From the NCBI RefSeq assembly GCF_001277175.1, contig NZ_CP012257.1:2480001-2544000 (forward strand): a stretch of DNA of 64,000 nt. Reading direction: 5' to 3'. The translations under genes and the position numbers were made by a program. The notes below the pieces were generated by a model that was given only the letters and a program-made list of their open reading frames with translations, made no database searches and was not told where the DNA came from. Position 1 is the stretch's first letter, and every line of letters begins with the position of its first letter. This DNA comes from Cronobacter universalis NCTC 9529 (GTDB lineage Bacteria > Pseudomonadota > Gammaproteobacteria > Enterobacterales > Enterobacteriaceae). This document shows, piece by piece, positions 11,102-20,005 of the stretch.

Positions 11102-11821
11102 TCAGGCCGCGGCGCCGTTGGTCTGTGCGGCGATGTGCGCGGCCCAGAGGCTCGCCACCCATTTCACGCCGCGCGCCGTAAAGCGCGGTTGAGCGAACGT
11201 ATGCAGGTTTTCGCCCACCCCTGAGCGCAGCGTAAAGTAACCCGCCTGCAGATGGTGATGCTGCGGCACCAGCGTGCCGTTAGCGCGCTGCATGATGTTG
11301 CGCTCCAGCAGGAACTGGCGGAACTCCGGCTCTTTTACCTTGAGCATTTTGCACAGCTGGCGAAAACCAAGCGACTCGTCGACCTGTACGAAACGGTCGA
11401 AAAACTCGGCTTTAGGGGCGAAGAGAGCCAGCTGCTGCTCCGCCCGCTGACGCTTTTCATACTGCTCGGCCCAGGCGCGTGCGGCGGCGGCCGGGTTGGT
11501 AAAGTCCGGCAGGCTGGCGTTACGTTCGCGCTCCTGCCAGCGATCGAGCATTTCGGCGGTAAACGCAGGCGAAATGCGCGCCACCGTGAGCAACGAGTCG
11601 CGTTTATTCAACAAGAACTCCTGACGCATCTCCCCTTCCCGCTCGTACAGATTAATACCGATGGGCTGGGACAGACGCTGCGCCGTTTCCAGGCTTTTAA
11701 TCATGCGCTTCACTTCACTGTGGGCAATACCTGTCAACGTCGCGATTTCACGGCTGCTCATTGTGACCGATTGATCCTGAGCATTAAGATTTTCCAGCGG
11801 AATCATCATAGGTTTCACCAC
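11102..11821 (-). CDS. Solitary phage-type antirepressor (Rha-like N-terminus, KilAC/ANT-like C-terminus)
   Basis: The 239-residue protein has an N-terminal DNA-binding segment (MSSREIATLTGIAHSEVKRMIKSL, residues 21-44) resembling phage Rha/antirepressor proteins. A middle charged helix follows (about 110-135). The C-terminal 110 residues look like the KilAC/ANT domain: LGFRQLCKMLKVKE..F..FL, then (Q)AGYFTLR and FTARGVKWVA. In phages such proteins inactivate the CI-type repressor. No integrase, repressor or structural phage gene lies nearby, so it is probably a domesticated remnant. The start could be Met1, Met5 or Met6. Confidence 0.78.
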   Translation of the reverse strand: MVKPMMIPLENLNAQDQSVTMSSREIATLTGIAHSEVKRMIKSLETAQRLSQPIGINLYEREGEMRQEFLLNKRDSLLTVARISPAFTAEMLDRWQERERNASLPDFTNPAAAARAWAEQYEKRQRAEQQLALFAPKAEFFDRFVQVDESLGFRQLCKMLKVKEPEFRQFLLERNIMQRANGTLVPQHHHLQAGYFTLRSGVGENLHTFAQPRFTARGVKWVASLWAAHIAAQTNGAAA

Positions 11822-12021
11822 TCATTCACTGACTCAATTACAACAACACCTGGTGCTTTGTAGAAATAGTATACAGTGACCTGGTTAAATATCCAGTAGA
11901 TTTTTTAATCGGTTTTACTTAAGTTTCAGGCGAGACGCGGGCTGCGGCCGGTGGTCTGCTATGTGATTAAAAAGTAAGCCCTTGCGGAAAGCGCGATGCT
12001 CAGTCTGCCGCCAGCGCCCAT

Positions 12022-12048
12022 AAAAAAAGCCCGCGCAGGCGGGCTTTT
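12022..12048 (-). terminator. Terminator after the AhpD-like gene
   Basis: The stem AAGCCCGC/GCGGGCTT, with a T-run on the minus-strand side, lies 19 bases past the stop of the AhpD-like gene and separates it from the antirepressor gene. Confidence 0.85.
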
Positions 12049-12066
12049 CAGAAGTTAAAAACGGAT

Positions 12067-12546
12067 TTATTCGAGGCCGGCGCGCTGCAGGCCAAACGCC
12101 GCATCCTGACTGCCGGGCGCCATTTGCGATACTAATTGCAGACGGTTCCAGCTATTGATGATGGCAATGGCAAACGCGATCTCCGCGATCTCCGTTTCGG
12201 AAAAATGCGCGCGCGCCTCACGGTAGATCGCCTCGCTGACGCCTTCCGCGCCGATATGCGTTATGGCTTCCGTTAAGGCCAGCGCCGCTTTCTCCTTCGC
12301 GCTGAACAGCGGCGATTCGCGCCACACCGGCAGATGATACAGACGCAGTTCACGCTCGCCCGCCATCTTCGCCTCTTTCACATGCATATCGACACAAAAC
12401 GCGCAGCCGTTGAGTTGCGAAGCGCGCAGATCGATCAATTGTTTAAGTGTCGGCGTCAGGCTGCTTTTTTTCAGCGCCGCGCTGGCGTTGATCAGCGTGT
12501 TCACCAGCGCCGGAATGGCCTGGTAATGGTTTACGCGCGTACTCAT
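12067..12546 (-). CDS. Carboxymuconolactone decarboxylase/AhpD-family peroxidase-like protein
   Basis: The 159 residues carry the AhpD-type active-site motif CAFCVDMH (Cys48, Cys51, His55), preceded by LRASQLNG. In the AhpD family the two cysteines form a redox disulfide for alkylhydroperoxidase activity. The fold is the all-helical CMD fold. The ATG at 12546 has AGGAGC upstream. A MocR-type regulator is divergent 124 bp away and is the probable controller. The real electron donor and substrate are unknown. Confidence 0.88.
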   Translation of the reverse strand: MSTRVNHYQAIPALVNTLINASAALKKSSLTPTLKQLIDLRASQLNGCAFCVDMHVKEAKMAGERELRLYHLPVWRESPLFSAKEKAALALTEAITHIGAEGVSEAIYREARAHFSETEIAEIAFAIAIINSWNRLQLVSQMAPGSQDAAFGLQRAGLE

Positions 12547-12670
12547 GGAAGCTCCTTACATCACAAGAGAAATCACCCCGCGTGGTGCGGAGTGCGTCAG
12601 ATTCTTCTCGTCTATCATACGGAGCCATGACATAGTCAAAAGGGTCAAGAAACGTGAAATAAGGCAGGAC

Positions 12671-14068
12671 ATGAAACCAGGCTATCGCGAAATCTACCAG
12701 CGCTACCGCCAGAATATCCACGACGGGCTTCTGAAACCGGGCGATCGCGTACCGTCCATCCGCGTGCTGGCGCAGGAATTACAGGTGGCGAAGAAAACCG
12801 TGGAGGCGGCCTACGCGGTGCTGGTGGGCGAAGGGTATCTGGTGAGCCGCGGCCCGCAGGGTACGCAGGTCAATCCGGCGCTCACGGTGCCCCCGCGCCC
12901 GGCAGAGACAACGCCTGCGGTGACGGGCGACAATGACGCCCTGCTGACGCCTGACGAACACGACGGATTTCTGCGCCCCGGCCTTCCTTCGCTGGATCAG
13001 TTTCCTTATAAAAAGTGGCTATTGCTGAGCGCGAGAGCGACGCGCGCCATGCGCCCGGACGAGATGGTGAACCCGCCGGTCGCGGGTTACGCGCCGCTGC
13101 GGGCCGCTGTCGCGAGTTACCTGGCGCTGTCTCGCGGCGTGGCGTGCACCGCCGACGATATTTTCATTACAAACGGCTATCGCGGCAATCTGCTGCTCAC
13201 GGTCCAGGCGCTGCTGGGCCGCGAAGGACGCGTGGCGATGGAAGACCCGGCCTATTTTCTGGGCCAGCGGCTGCTGAAAACGCTCACGCCGACCCTGCAC
13301 GCCGTGCCGGTGGATAACGAAGGCTTACAGGTGGATTATCTGCAACGCCACCACCCGGACGCGCGGCTCGCGATTGTCACGCCGACGCACCACAGCCCGC
13401 TTGGCGTGTCGCTGTCGCTGCCGCGTAAACAGCAGTTGCTGGCGTGGGCGTCGCGCCATAACGCATGGATTGTGGAAGATGATTACGACGGCGAATTTCA
13501 CTTCGCCCGCAACGTGCTGCCGTCGCTCAAAAGCCTCGACACTGACGATCGCGTGATTTACTTCGGCACCTTCAGTAAAACCATTATGCCGTCGGTGCGT
13601 ATCGGGTATCTGGTGATGCCGCGCGCGGCGCGCCACGCGTTTCTGGAAAGCGGCGCGCTGCTGACGGGCGGCCAGCCGCTGCTGATGCAAAAGATCCTCG
13701 CGGCGTTTCTCACCGGGGGCGAATTCTATACGCACCTGCGGAAAATGCGCGCGCTTTACCAGCAGCGGCGCGCGATGGCTATCACGGCGCTGCACGCCGT
13801 TTATCCCGGCCTGTTTGAGACGCCGCTGGAGGATGGCGGGATGCATGTAGTGGCGTATCTGAAAACCGCGACCTGCGACGAAGCGCTCGCCCGCCTCTGG
13901 CAGCAGAACCAGTTGCAGGTCAGCGCGCTGTCGTCCTGGTACCGGCGGCCCGACAAACGCTACGGGCTGATTATCGGCTACGCTAATCTGCGTTCGGCAG
14001 ACGAAGCCGTCGCCCTGCTCACGCGCGCCCGCCCAGGGACGCTGACGCTGCTCGGCGCAAGCGCATAA
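12671..14068 (+). CDS. MocR/PdxR-family regulator (GntR winged helix fused to aminotransferase-like domain)
   Basis: This 465-residue fusion has a GntR-type DNA-binding domain (about residues 5-72, YREIYQRYRQNI...GDRVPSIRVLA) and a fold-type I aminotransferase domain (about 110-460). In the latter, Lys303 of FSKTIMPSVRIGY is the expected PLP Schiff-base residue; the VEDDYDGEF motif supplies the pyridine-nitrogen aspartate. MocR proteins sense PLP or its amino-acid adducts. The ATG at 12671 is chosen because it begins the GntR domain; the frame is open further 5' but overlaps the divergent gene. The target is probably the AhpD-like gene. Confidence 0.88.
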   Translation: MKPGYREIYQRYRQNIHDGLLKPGDRVPSIRVLAQELQVAKKTVEAAYAVLVGEGYLVSRGPQGTQVNPALTVPPRPAETTPAVTGDNDALLTPDEHDGFLRPGLPSLDQFPYKKWLLLSARATRAMRPDEMVNPPVAGYAPLRAAVASYLALSRGVACTADDIFITNGYRGNLLLTVQALLGREGRVAMEDPAYFLGQRLLKTLTPTLHAVPVDNEGLQVDYLQRHHPDARLAIVTPTHHSPLGVSLSLPRKQQLLAWASRHNAWIVEDDYDGEFHFARNVLPSLKSLDTDDRVIYFGTFSKTIMPSVRIGYLVMPRAARHAFLESGALLTGGQPLLMQKILAAFLTGGEFYTHLRKMRALYQQRRAMAITALHAVYPGLFETPLEDGGMHVVAYLKTATCDEALARLWQQNQLQVSALSSWYRRPDKRYGLIIGYANLRSADEAVALLTRARPGTLTLLGASA

Positions 14069-14071
14069 AGG

Positions 14072-14932
14072 CTACTTGCCGAGCTTTGAGAGCATCTCCG
14101 GGCGCATAAATTTATTCACCACCAGCATAAACACGACTGACGGCGCCAGCAGGATCAGCGCGGTAATCGATGAGATCTGATAGTTGCCGGACATGCTGGC
14201 GTTATAGAGCAGCAGCGGCAGCGTGCTGATATCCGGCGCGCCGACGAAAAACGCGCCGGTAAACTCATCCAGCGACTCCAGAAACACAAAAATACTGGCG
14301 GCGATAATACCGGGCGCCGCCTGGGGCAGCACGATGCGAAAAAAGGTGTACGTCGCGCTCGCGCCGAGATTGCGCGCGGCGCGGGCGAGCAGCGGATCGA
14401 CGCTGCTGAAGGCCGCCACGCTTATCCAGATGGCGTACATCATGCCGTGAACGCTGTGCACCAGCACCACGCCCGTCACCGTCCCGTTCAGCCCCCACTG
14501 GTAAAAAAGCCGCGCCACGTTCATGTAAACCGTGAGCCCCGGAAACGCCTGCGGGATGAGAAACAGCAGCATAAAGAAGAAGCGCAGCGGCATTCCCCGG
14601 CGCGAGAGCGCATAGCCGGCGGGCACCGCCACCGCCAGACACACCGCCACGGTGAGCAGCGCGACGCCGATACTGGTGAGGAGCGAGCCGGAGACATCGC
14701 TGTACGGGCTGAACACCTGCGACCAGTATTTCATCCCCCACTGCGCGGGCAGCGCATGCGGAAAGTACCAGCTCTCGGCCACCGACCAGATAAGCAGGTT
14801 CAGCACCGGGCCGAGCAGGATAAGCATCAGTAAAACCAGCAGCAGCGTCTGCCAGAACAGCCCTGCGCGAAACGGCGTCAGGCGCGCGCGCCGCGCCGGG
14901 ACCACCAGCGTATTGTCAGCCATCGGGCTCAT
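14072..14932 (-). CDS. ABC transporter permease (second of two), PotC/PhnV-like
   Basis: The 286 residues contain six predicted membrane helices. The binding-protein-dependent transport (BPD) loop has the pattern ARAARNLGASATYTFFRIVLPQAAPGI, which docks on the ATPase. The ATG at 14932 overlaps the stop of the upstream permease (ATGA), so the two are coupled. A long open frame upstream is a shadow of that permease and is excluded. Together with the first permease, a periplasmic binding protein and an ATPase it forms an importer of the spermidine/iron/aminoethylphosphonate class. The sequence alone does not fix the substrate. Confidence 0.85.
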   Translation of the reverse strand: MSPMADNTLVVPARRARLTPFRAGLFWQTLLLVLLMLILLGPVLNLLIWSVAESWYFPHALPAQWGMKYWSQVFSPYSDVSGSLLTSIGVALLTVAVCLAVAVPAGYALSRRGMPLRFFFMLLFLIPQAFPGLTVYMNVARLFYQWGLNGTVTGVVLVHSVHGMMYAIWISVAAFSSVDPLLARAARNLGASATYTFFRIVLPQAAPGIIAASIFVFLESLDEFTGAFFVGAPDISTLPLLLYNASMSGNYQISSITALILLAPSVVFMLVVNKFMRPEMLSKLGK

Positions 14933-15762
14933 GCGTGGGCTCCTTTTTCTTTCAACGAATGGCGCAGGTAAAACCACGACAGCAGCGCGCATATCAGGTA
15001 CGAAATAACGCCCAGCGCGTTCGCGACGTGGTAATCGCCGTAGGAACTGACGCGAAACGCCATATCGACGGTCATCATGGTGGGCGTGCCGGTGCCTATC
15101 ATCAGCGGCACCGACAGCACCGAGAGCATCGTGACGGTGGAGAGCACCAGCGCCACGCCAAGCGTCGGCAGCGCCTGCGGCAGTAGCACCTGCAACAGAA
15201 TTCTTATTCGCGAGGCGCCGAGATTTTTCGCCGCCTGGATCTGCGCCGGCTCCACCGAGGCCATCGCCCCGCAGGTCAGCAGCGTCACAAACGCCATTTG
15301 TTTCCAGACGAACGTAATAAGGATGCCTTTCCAGCCGAGCCACGAGACGGTTTCCAGCGGCGTAAAGAGCCCGCCTGCTACCAGCGCGTTATTCATCAGG
15401 CCGTTTTTGGCGAGAAACGTGCGCATCATCTGCGCCGTCACGATAAACGGAATAAACAGCGGCAGCCGGTAGAGCAGCCCAAAAGCGCGCGCCAGCCCGC
15501 GGTATGGCGAGAGCACAATCACGCCGGAGAGCGCCACGGCAATCAGCGCCAGCACGGCCACCGAGACCAGCACAATCACCAGCGAGAACAGTATGTCCTG
15601 CGAATAGAGGTCAAAGACTTTGGTAAAGTGCGCAAGCGTAAACGCCGGGGCATCGGTGATAAACGCCGAGGCCAGCGAGAAGCCCAGCGGGTATAAAAAC
15701 AGCACGGCGGTCAGCAGCGCGGCAGGCGCCACCAGCAGGCCGTAACGAAGGGAGTGTCTCAT
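14929..15762 (-). CDS. ABC transporter permease (first of two), PotB/PhnU-like
   Basis: The 277-residue inner-membrane permease has an N-terminal helix (LVAPAALLTAVLFLYPLGFSL) and the EAA-type loop IQAAKNLGASRIRILLQVLLPQALP at about residues 180-205. Its stop overlaps the start of the partner permease by four bases. It lies 56 bp downstream of the binding-protein gene on the same strand. The likely operon order is ATPase, binding protein, permease, permease. Confidence 0.87.
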   Translation of the reverse strand: MRHSLRYGLLVAPAALLTAVLFLYPLGFSLASAFITDAPAFTLAHFTKVFDLYSQDILFSLVIVLVSVAVLALIAVALSGVIVLSPYRGLARAFGLLYRLPLFIPFIVTAQMMRTFLAKNGLMNNALVAGGLFTPLETVSWLGWKGILITFVWKQMAFVTLLTCGAMASVEPAQIQAAKNLGASRIRILLQVLLPQALPTLGVALVLSTVTMLSVLSVPLMIGTGTPTMMTVDMAFRVSSYGDYHVANALGVISYLICALLSWFYLRHSLKEKGAHA

Positions 15763-15818
15763 CGGCAGTTCCGCATAGTCACCGGAAAGCGCCCGACGTA
15801 GCCGCCGGGCGCGCGGGA

Positions 15819-16964
15819 TCAGTTTGATACCTGGCTTTCGTAGCCTTCTTTGATGTCGTCAAAGTACGGGGCTATCGGGAAGCTCTTGCCATAACGGGCC
15901 AGCGTCTGCGGCGAAATTTCGGCAAACAGTTTCCGCCAGGTCGGGGCATCGAGCTGCGCTTTGACATACTGCGCGTCGATGCCCGGATACCAGTTGAACT
16001 GCTTCACGATGCCCTGCGCCTGCACCTCGGGGCTGGTCGCGAGCGCGATAAATTCTCTGGCGAGTTTTGCCTGCGCCGCTTTGGCGGGCACCACGTAATA
16101 CATCGGCTGGCCCGGCATTCCCGGCGCGATCAGCGCGAGCTTCAGCGATGGCGGCACCTTGCCCTGATCTTTCCAGCTGTAAAACATATCCACCCACACC
16201 GGGCCCATGGCGATTTCACCGCGGCTTAGCATATCGAGCGTCCCGGCGTTGCCTGGCGTAAAAGTCACGTTCTGGTTAAAGGCTTTGAGTTTTTCGAACG
16301 CGGGCGCCCAGCTTTTCTCAACGCTTTTGTCGTACGGCTGCGCGCTGAGACGCGCCGCGTCGGTGCCGTAAGCGTAGATCCAGCCCACCACGAAGCTCAC
16401 GCCGGACATGCCGTTTTTGATGCCGTTATAGCCAAACGCCTTCGGGTTTTTCTGCGCCCACTGCACCAGTTCGTCATACGAGGCGGGCGGCGTTTTCACC
16501 AGATCGCTGTTATACGCCAGCGCCGTCTGGCTCAGGAACATCGGCATCACGTAGCCGTCCACGTTAACGCCAAGCGCATTGCGCGCGCTCTCCAGGGAGA
16601 CCATTTTTCCGGTGGGGATCTGGTCGCGAAACGCGGCCAGCAACCCTTTTTGCACCAGCTCTCCGCCCGCTTTCTGGTGCACTACCGCCACATCCATATC
16701 CCACTGCGCGGCCCCGCTCTGCTGCTGCGCGGTCAGTTTTTCGATAATTTTGTTCGAGCCCGCGTCCCCCGGCCCCGTGCCGACCACGCGAATGTTGACG
16801 CCCGGATGGGTCGCCTCAAAACGGGGCGCCAGGAACGTTTTAACGTAATCGACCATATTCTGGTCGCCCGCCGTCGCCACGTTCAGTACCGTTTCCGCCT
16901 GCGCGCTGGCCGCCGTCCCGAAAGAAAGCGCCGCCATAAGCGCGAGAGTGGTTTTCGCAAACAT
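15819..16964 (-). CDS. Periplasmic solute-binding protein of an ABC importer
   Basis: The first 22 or so residues are a clear Sec signal peptide (MFAKTTLALMAALSFGTAASAQA, cut in two here: MFAKTTLALMAALSF then GTAASAQA). The mature part is a type II periplasmic binding protein of the solute-binding family 1 type (ETVLNVATAGDQNMVDYVKT...). Total length is 381 residues. The ATG at 16964 follows GGGGA. Relatives bind polyamines, ferric ion, thiamine or aminoethylphosphonate; no ligand can be assigned with confidence. It sits between its ATPase and permeases. Confidence 0.86.
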   Translation of the reverse strand: MFAKTTLALMAALSFGTAASAQAETVLNVATAGDQNMVDYVKTFLAPRFEATHPGVNIRVVGTGPGDAGSNKIIEKLTAQQQSGAAQWDMDVAVVHQKAGGELVQKGLLAAFRDQIPTGKMVSLESARNALGVNVDGYVMPMFLSQTALAYNSDLVKTPPASYDELVQWAQKNPKAFGYNGIKNGMSGVSFVVGWIYAYGTDAARLSAQPYDKSVEKSWAPAFEKLKAFNQNVTFTPGNAGTLDMLSRGEIAMGPVWVDMFYSWKDQGKVPPSLKLALIAPGMPGQPMYYVVPAKAAQAKLAREFIALATSPEVQAQGIVKQFNWYPGIDAQYVKAQLDAPTWRKLFAEISPQTLARYGKSFPIAPYFDDIKEGYESQVSN

Positions 16965-16993
16965 GAGATATCCCCGACTGTGTGAGTAAAAAA

Positions 16994-17965
16994 TTACGAA
17001 TGAAAACGGTGCAGCGCCTGCGCCGGAACATGCAGCGCGACGGCGGCGTTGACGGGCCAGCACTGCGGGCTGTCCGCCTGAATTAACTGCTGACTGACCC
17101 GCACGCTGTGGCGATACTGATGGCCCATAAACGCGCTCTGCTCAATCACGCCGTCAAGCGTCAGTCCGGCGCACGGCGCAGCCGCTTGCGCGGCGCTTAT
17201 CGTCACGTCGCTGCTTCGAAAACACAGCGTCTCCGTCTGCGCCTGCAGGCGGTTGGTCGCGCCCATGAAGTCAGCCACGAAGGGCGTCGCCGGCTGCCGC
17301 CAGATGGCCTGCGGCGTGCCGGTCTGCTCAATGCGCCCCTGGTTTAGCACCGCCACGCGATCCGCCATAACCAGCGCCTCTTCCTGATCGTGGGTGACGA
17401 TAAGCGAGGTAAAGCCGAGCTGCTGTTGCAGGGTTTTGATTTCGTGGCGCACGCTGAGACGTACGCGGGCGTCGAGGTTAGAGAGCGGCTCGTCGAGCAC
17501 CAGGACATCCGGCTCCACCGCCAGCGCCCGGGCCAGCGCCACGCGCTGCCGCTGGCCGCCCGAAAGCGCGCCGATTTTGCGTTCTTCAAAGCCGGTTAAT
17601 TTCACCAGCGCCAGCATTTTTCTGATACGCGCCTGAATATCGGCCTTCGGTAATTTACGCACCGTTAGTCCAAAACCGATATTTTGCGCCACCGTTAAAT
17701 GCGGCCATAAGGCGTAACTCTGAAAGACCATAATAATATTGCGGCGCTCGGGCGGCAGCGTGGTGATATTTCTGCCCGCGAGGAAAATATCGCCGCTATT
17801 CACCTCGGCAAATCCGCACAGCGCATTTAACAGCGAGGTTTTCCCGCAGCCCGAGGGGCCGAGCAGCGCAATCATCTCGCCGCGATCCACTGATAAATCA
17901 ATCCCATGCAGTACGGTATTGTCGCCGTAGCGCAGCGTTAATTGCGACATCTGTAAATAACTCAT
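16994..17965 (-). CDS. ABC transporter ATP-binding protein (PotA/PhnT-like)
   Basis: The 323-residue ATPase has Walker A GPSGCGKTS (residues 36-44), Q-loop VFQSYALWPH, signature ALSGGQRQR (from 133), Walker B VLVLDEP (154-160) and H-loop IVTHDQEEAL. A C-terminal TOBE-like regulatory domain follows from about residue 240. The ATG at 17965 is preceded by GTGGAAAG; a GTG three codons upstream is possible. It is the first gene of the minus-strand importer operon and faces the MBL/LacI pair across a palindromic operator at 18002-18017. Confidence 0.9.
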   Translation of the reverse strand: MSYLQMSQLTLRYGDNTVLHGIDLSVDRGEMIALLGPSGCGKTSLLNALCGFAEVNSGDIFLAGRNITTLPPERRNIIMVFQSYALWPHLTVAQNIGFGLTVRKLPKADIQARIRKMLALVKLTGFEERKIGALSGGQRQRVALARALAVEPDVLVLDEPLSNLDARVRLSVRHEIKTLQQQLGFTSLIVTHDQEEALVMADRVAVLNQGRIEQTGTPQAIWRQPATPFVADFMGATNRLQAQTETLCFRSSDVTISAAQAAAPCAGLTLDGVIEQSAFMGHQYRHSVRVSQQLIQADSPQCWPVNAAVALHVPAQALHRFHS

Positions 17966-18001
17966 TCTTTCCACCTGCGTTCCGGCGCGATTTTTTTATC
18001 G

Positions 18002-18017
18002 ATGAACACGTGTTCAT
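18002..18017. promoter_or_regulatory. Perfect 16-bp palindrome, candidate LacI-family operator
   Basis: ATGAACACGTGTTCAT is an exact inverted repeat with a central CG, the form of LacI/GalR-family operators. It lies midway between the ATPase gene (start 17965) and the MBL-hydrolase gene (start 18120), and a LacI-family gene is the last gene of the rightward unit. Control of both divergent units by that regulator is inferred. Confidence 0.72.
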
Positions 18018-18119
18018 TGCGCTGTAAAAAAATTGCAACCTCGCCCCGACATGATAGGCGCCTACTTTGTCGCGCCTTTGTGACAATTTAATTAAGTGAG
18101 CGATAAAACAGGTGAGAAA

Positions 18120-18857
18120 ATGATTATCGATGTGCTCGGCAGCGGCAGCGCTTTCGCCACGCAGCAAAATACCTCCGCGATATTAATTAAGGGCGACGGA
18201 CAGTGGCTGGTTGACTGCGGCCCGACTATTCCGCGCGCGCTCTGGCAGCGACAGACCGATATTAACGCCATCGATGTCATCTGGTTTACCCATGTGCATC
18301 CCGACCACTGCGCCGGGCTGGCGCCGCTGCTGAACCAGTGGAAAAGCGTCGGACGCGTTAAGCCGCTCGCCATTTACTGTCAGCCCGCCCAGCGCGCGGT
18401 GTTGCAGCAGCAGGCGCTGCTGGCGGTCTGGCCGCAGACGACGTTCTGTTTTGCCATCGACTGGCGGGATATTACCGACGACATGGCGTGGCGCGGCTGG
18501 CGCATCCGCAGCGCGCCGACCCAGCATGAGATCCCGTGCCGGGCGCTGCGCATCGACGCGGGCGACGCGGCGCTGTTCTACAGCGGCGACGGCAGGCCGA
18601 CGCCCGACAGCCTGGCGCTGATGGCGGGCGCGACGCTCGCGTTTCAGGAGTGCGCCTCCTGGCAGGCGCTGGACGATGACGCCTCCCACGGCGATTTCCC
18701 CTCCTGCCTGACGGTGTGCGAATGCCTGCAACTGCCCGCGCTGGGGCTTTATCACTGCCGGGAGGCGGATATTCCGGCTATCCGCGACGCCTGCGCGCGC
18801 CATCCGGCGCTGTTTTTCGTTGAAGAGGGTCAGCAACACACGCTGGCGCGCGCATGA
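18120..18857 (+). CDS. MBL-fold hydrolase (RNase Z/PhnP-like), importer-associated
   Basis: The 245 residues begin with MIIDVLGSGSAFAT, typical of the RNase Z/PhnP branch of metallo-beta-lactamase-fold enzymes. Metal ligands are visible in FTHVHPDHCAG (His58, His60, Asp62, His63), with a further aspartate in YSGDGRP. The ATG at 18120 follows AGGTGAG; the frame 5' of it is rejected. Its stop overlaps the start of the LacI-family gene by four bases. The link to an ABC importer suggests it hydrolyses the imported compound, perhaps a phosphodiester or cyclic phosphate; this is inference. Confidence 0.82.
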   Translation: MIIDVLGSGSAFATQQNTSAILIKGDGQWLVDCGPTIPRALWQRQTDINAIDVIWFTHVHPDHCAGLAPLLNQWKSVGRVKPLAIYCQPAQRAVLQQQALLAVWPQTTFCFAIDWRDITDDMAWRGWRIRSAPTQHEIPCRALRIDAGDAALFYSGDGRPTPDSLALMAGATLAFQECASWQALDDDASHGDFPSCLTVCECLQLPALGLYHCREADIPAIRDACARHPALFFVEEGQQHTLARA

Positions 18858-19873
18858 AGCCGCGCCAGACGCGGGGAGCCGTTACGGCGCAGGATGTCGC
18901 CGCCCTTGCGGGCGTCTCGCGCGCCGTGGTGTCGCGGGCGTTCAGCGACAGCGGCAGCATCTCGCCCGACACCAAAACGCGGGTGCTGGCCGCCGCCGCC
19001 GAGCTCGGGTATCAGGTCAATTTTCTGGCGCAGGGGCTCAACCGCCAGCGCAGCCAGCTTATCGGCGTGGTGGTCGCGCGCATCGGCGATCCGTTTCGCA
19101 GCGCGCTGCTGGAGGCGCTGCTTGGGGCGATTTCGCAGCGCGGTTATCAGGCGCTGGTGACCGAGCTTTCCGACGCGAGCGGCCTTGAAACCACGCTGCG
19201 CCGCTTTATGCAGTACCGCGTCTCAGGCGTCGTGGTGACCTCCGGCCAGCCGCCGGAGGCTATCGTCAAGGAGTGCGTACAGCATCAGATCCCGGTCGTG
19301 GGCATCAACCGTCCGCCTGTCTGCGCCGCGGTGGATACGGTCTGCTCCGACAACGCGCAGGGCGCGGCGCTTGCCGCCGCCCAGTTGTGCGACGCGGGCT
19401 GTCAGCGCTTCGGCTGGCTTAACTATCAACACTCGACCTGGGCCGGGCAGCAACGCGGCGCGGCGTTTCTGGCAGCGCTTGGCGCGCGCGGCGTCAGCGT
19501 GGCGACGCATGTGACGCGGCTTCTCGCGCCGCAGGAGGGTTACGAGGGCGGGCTGGCGGCGGCGCTCAGCCTGGAAACCCTGCCGGACGGCATTTTCTGC
19601 GCCAACGCCCAGCTCGCCTGCGGGTTTCTCGATGGGATGCGGCGGCTGGGGAAAACCGCGCCGCGGGATTTTCATCTGATCGGATTCGATAACACGCCGC
19701 AAACGGCTTATGAGGCTTACCAGCTCACCACGCTCGATCAGGATGTGGCGACGCTTGCCGCGCGGGCGCTGGCGGCGCTGGCCGCGCGCGCGCAGCAACC
19801 TGGAAGCCCGGCGCGCGTCGACCGCGTGCCCGTGACGCTCCTGCACCGGCGCACGTCGCCACGGGTAACGTAA
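18854..19873 (+). CDS. LacI-family transcriptional regulator
   Basis: The 339-residue regulator has an N-terminal LacI helix-turn-helix (VTAQDVAALAGVSRAVVSRAF, residues 10-30), a hinge helix region ending in FLAQGLNRQRS, and a type I periplasmic-binding-like ligand domain from about residue 67. Translation is coupled to the MBL gene by an ATGA overlap. The ligand is presumably the solute of the adjacent importer. The predicted operator is the palindrome at 18002-18017. Confidence 0.9.
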   Translation: MKPRQTRGAVTAQDVAALAGVSRAVVSRAFSDSGSISPDTKTRVLAAAAELGYQVNFLAQGLNRQRSQLIGVVVARIGDPFRSALLEALLGAISQRGYQALVTELSDASGLETTLRRFMQYRVSGVVVTSGQPPEAIVKECVQHQIPVVGINRPPVCAAVDTVCSDNAQGAALAAAQLCDAGCQRFGWLNYQHSTWAGQQRGAAFLAALGARGVSVATHVTRLLAPQEGYEGGLAAALSLETLPDGIFCANAQLACGFLDGMRRLGKTAPRDFHLIGFDNTPQTAYEAYQLTTLDQDVATLAARALAALAARAQQPGSPARVDRVPVTLLHRRTSPRVT

Positions 19874-20005
19874 ACCACGGCTTAACCGGAGGCGAAAAAC
19901 AGAAATTTCCCCTTTACGCGCTCTCGAAACGGGAATATTCGTCTAAGGTTTTCATATGGTTGATTCGCAGTGGTGTGCGCTGCGCCCCTTAAGGAGAATT
20001 CATTG

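Noticed and set aside
11102..11821. Whole prophage around the antirepressor
   Set aside because: No integrase, repressor, lysis or structural gene and no att-like repeats on either side.
14933..15343. 5' extension of the second ABC permease frame
   Set aside because: It is a shadow of the upstream permease gene; the ATGA overlap at 14932 gives the real start.
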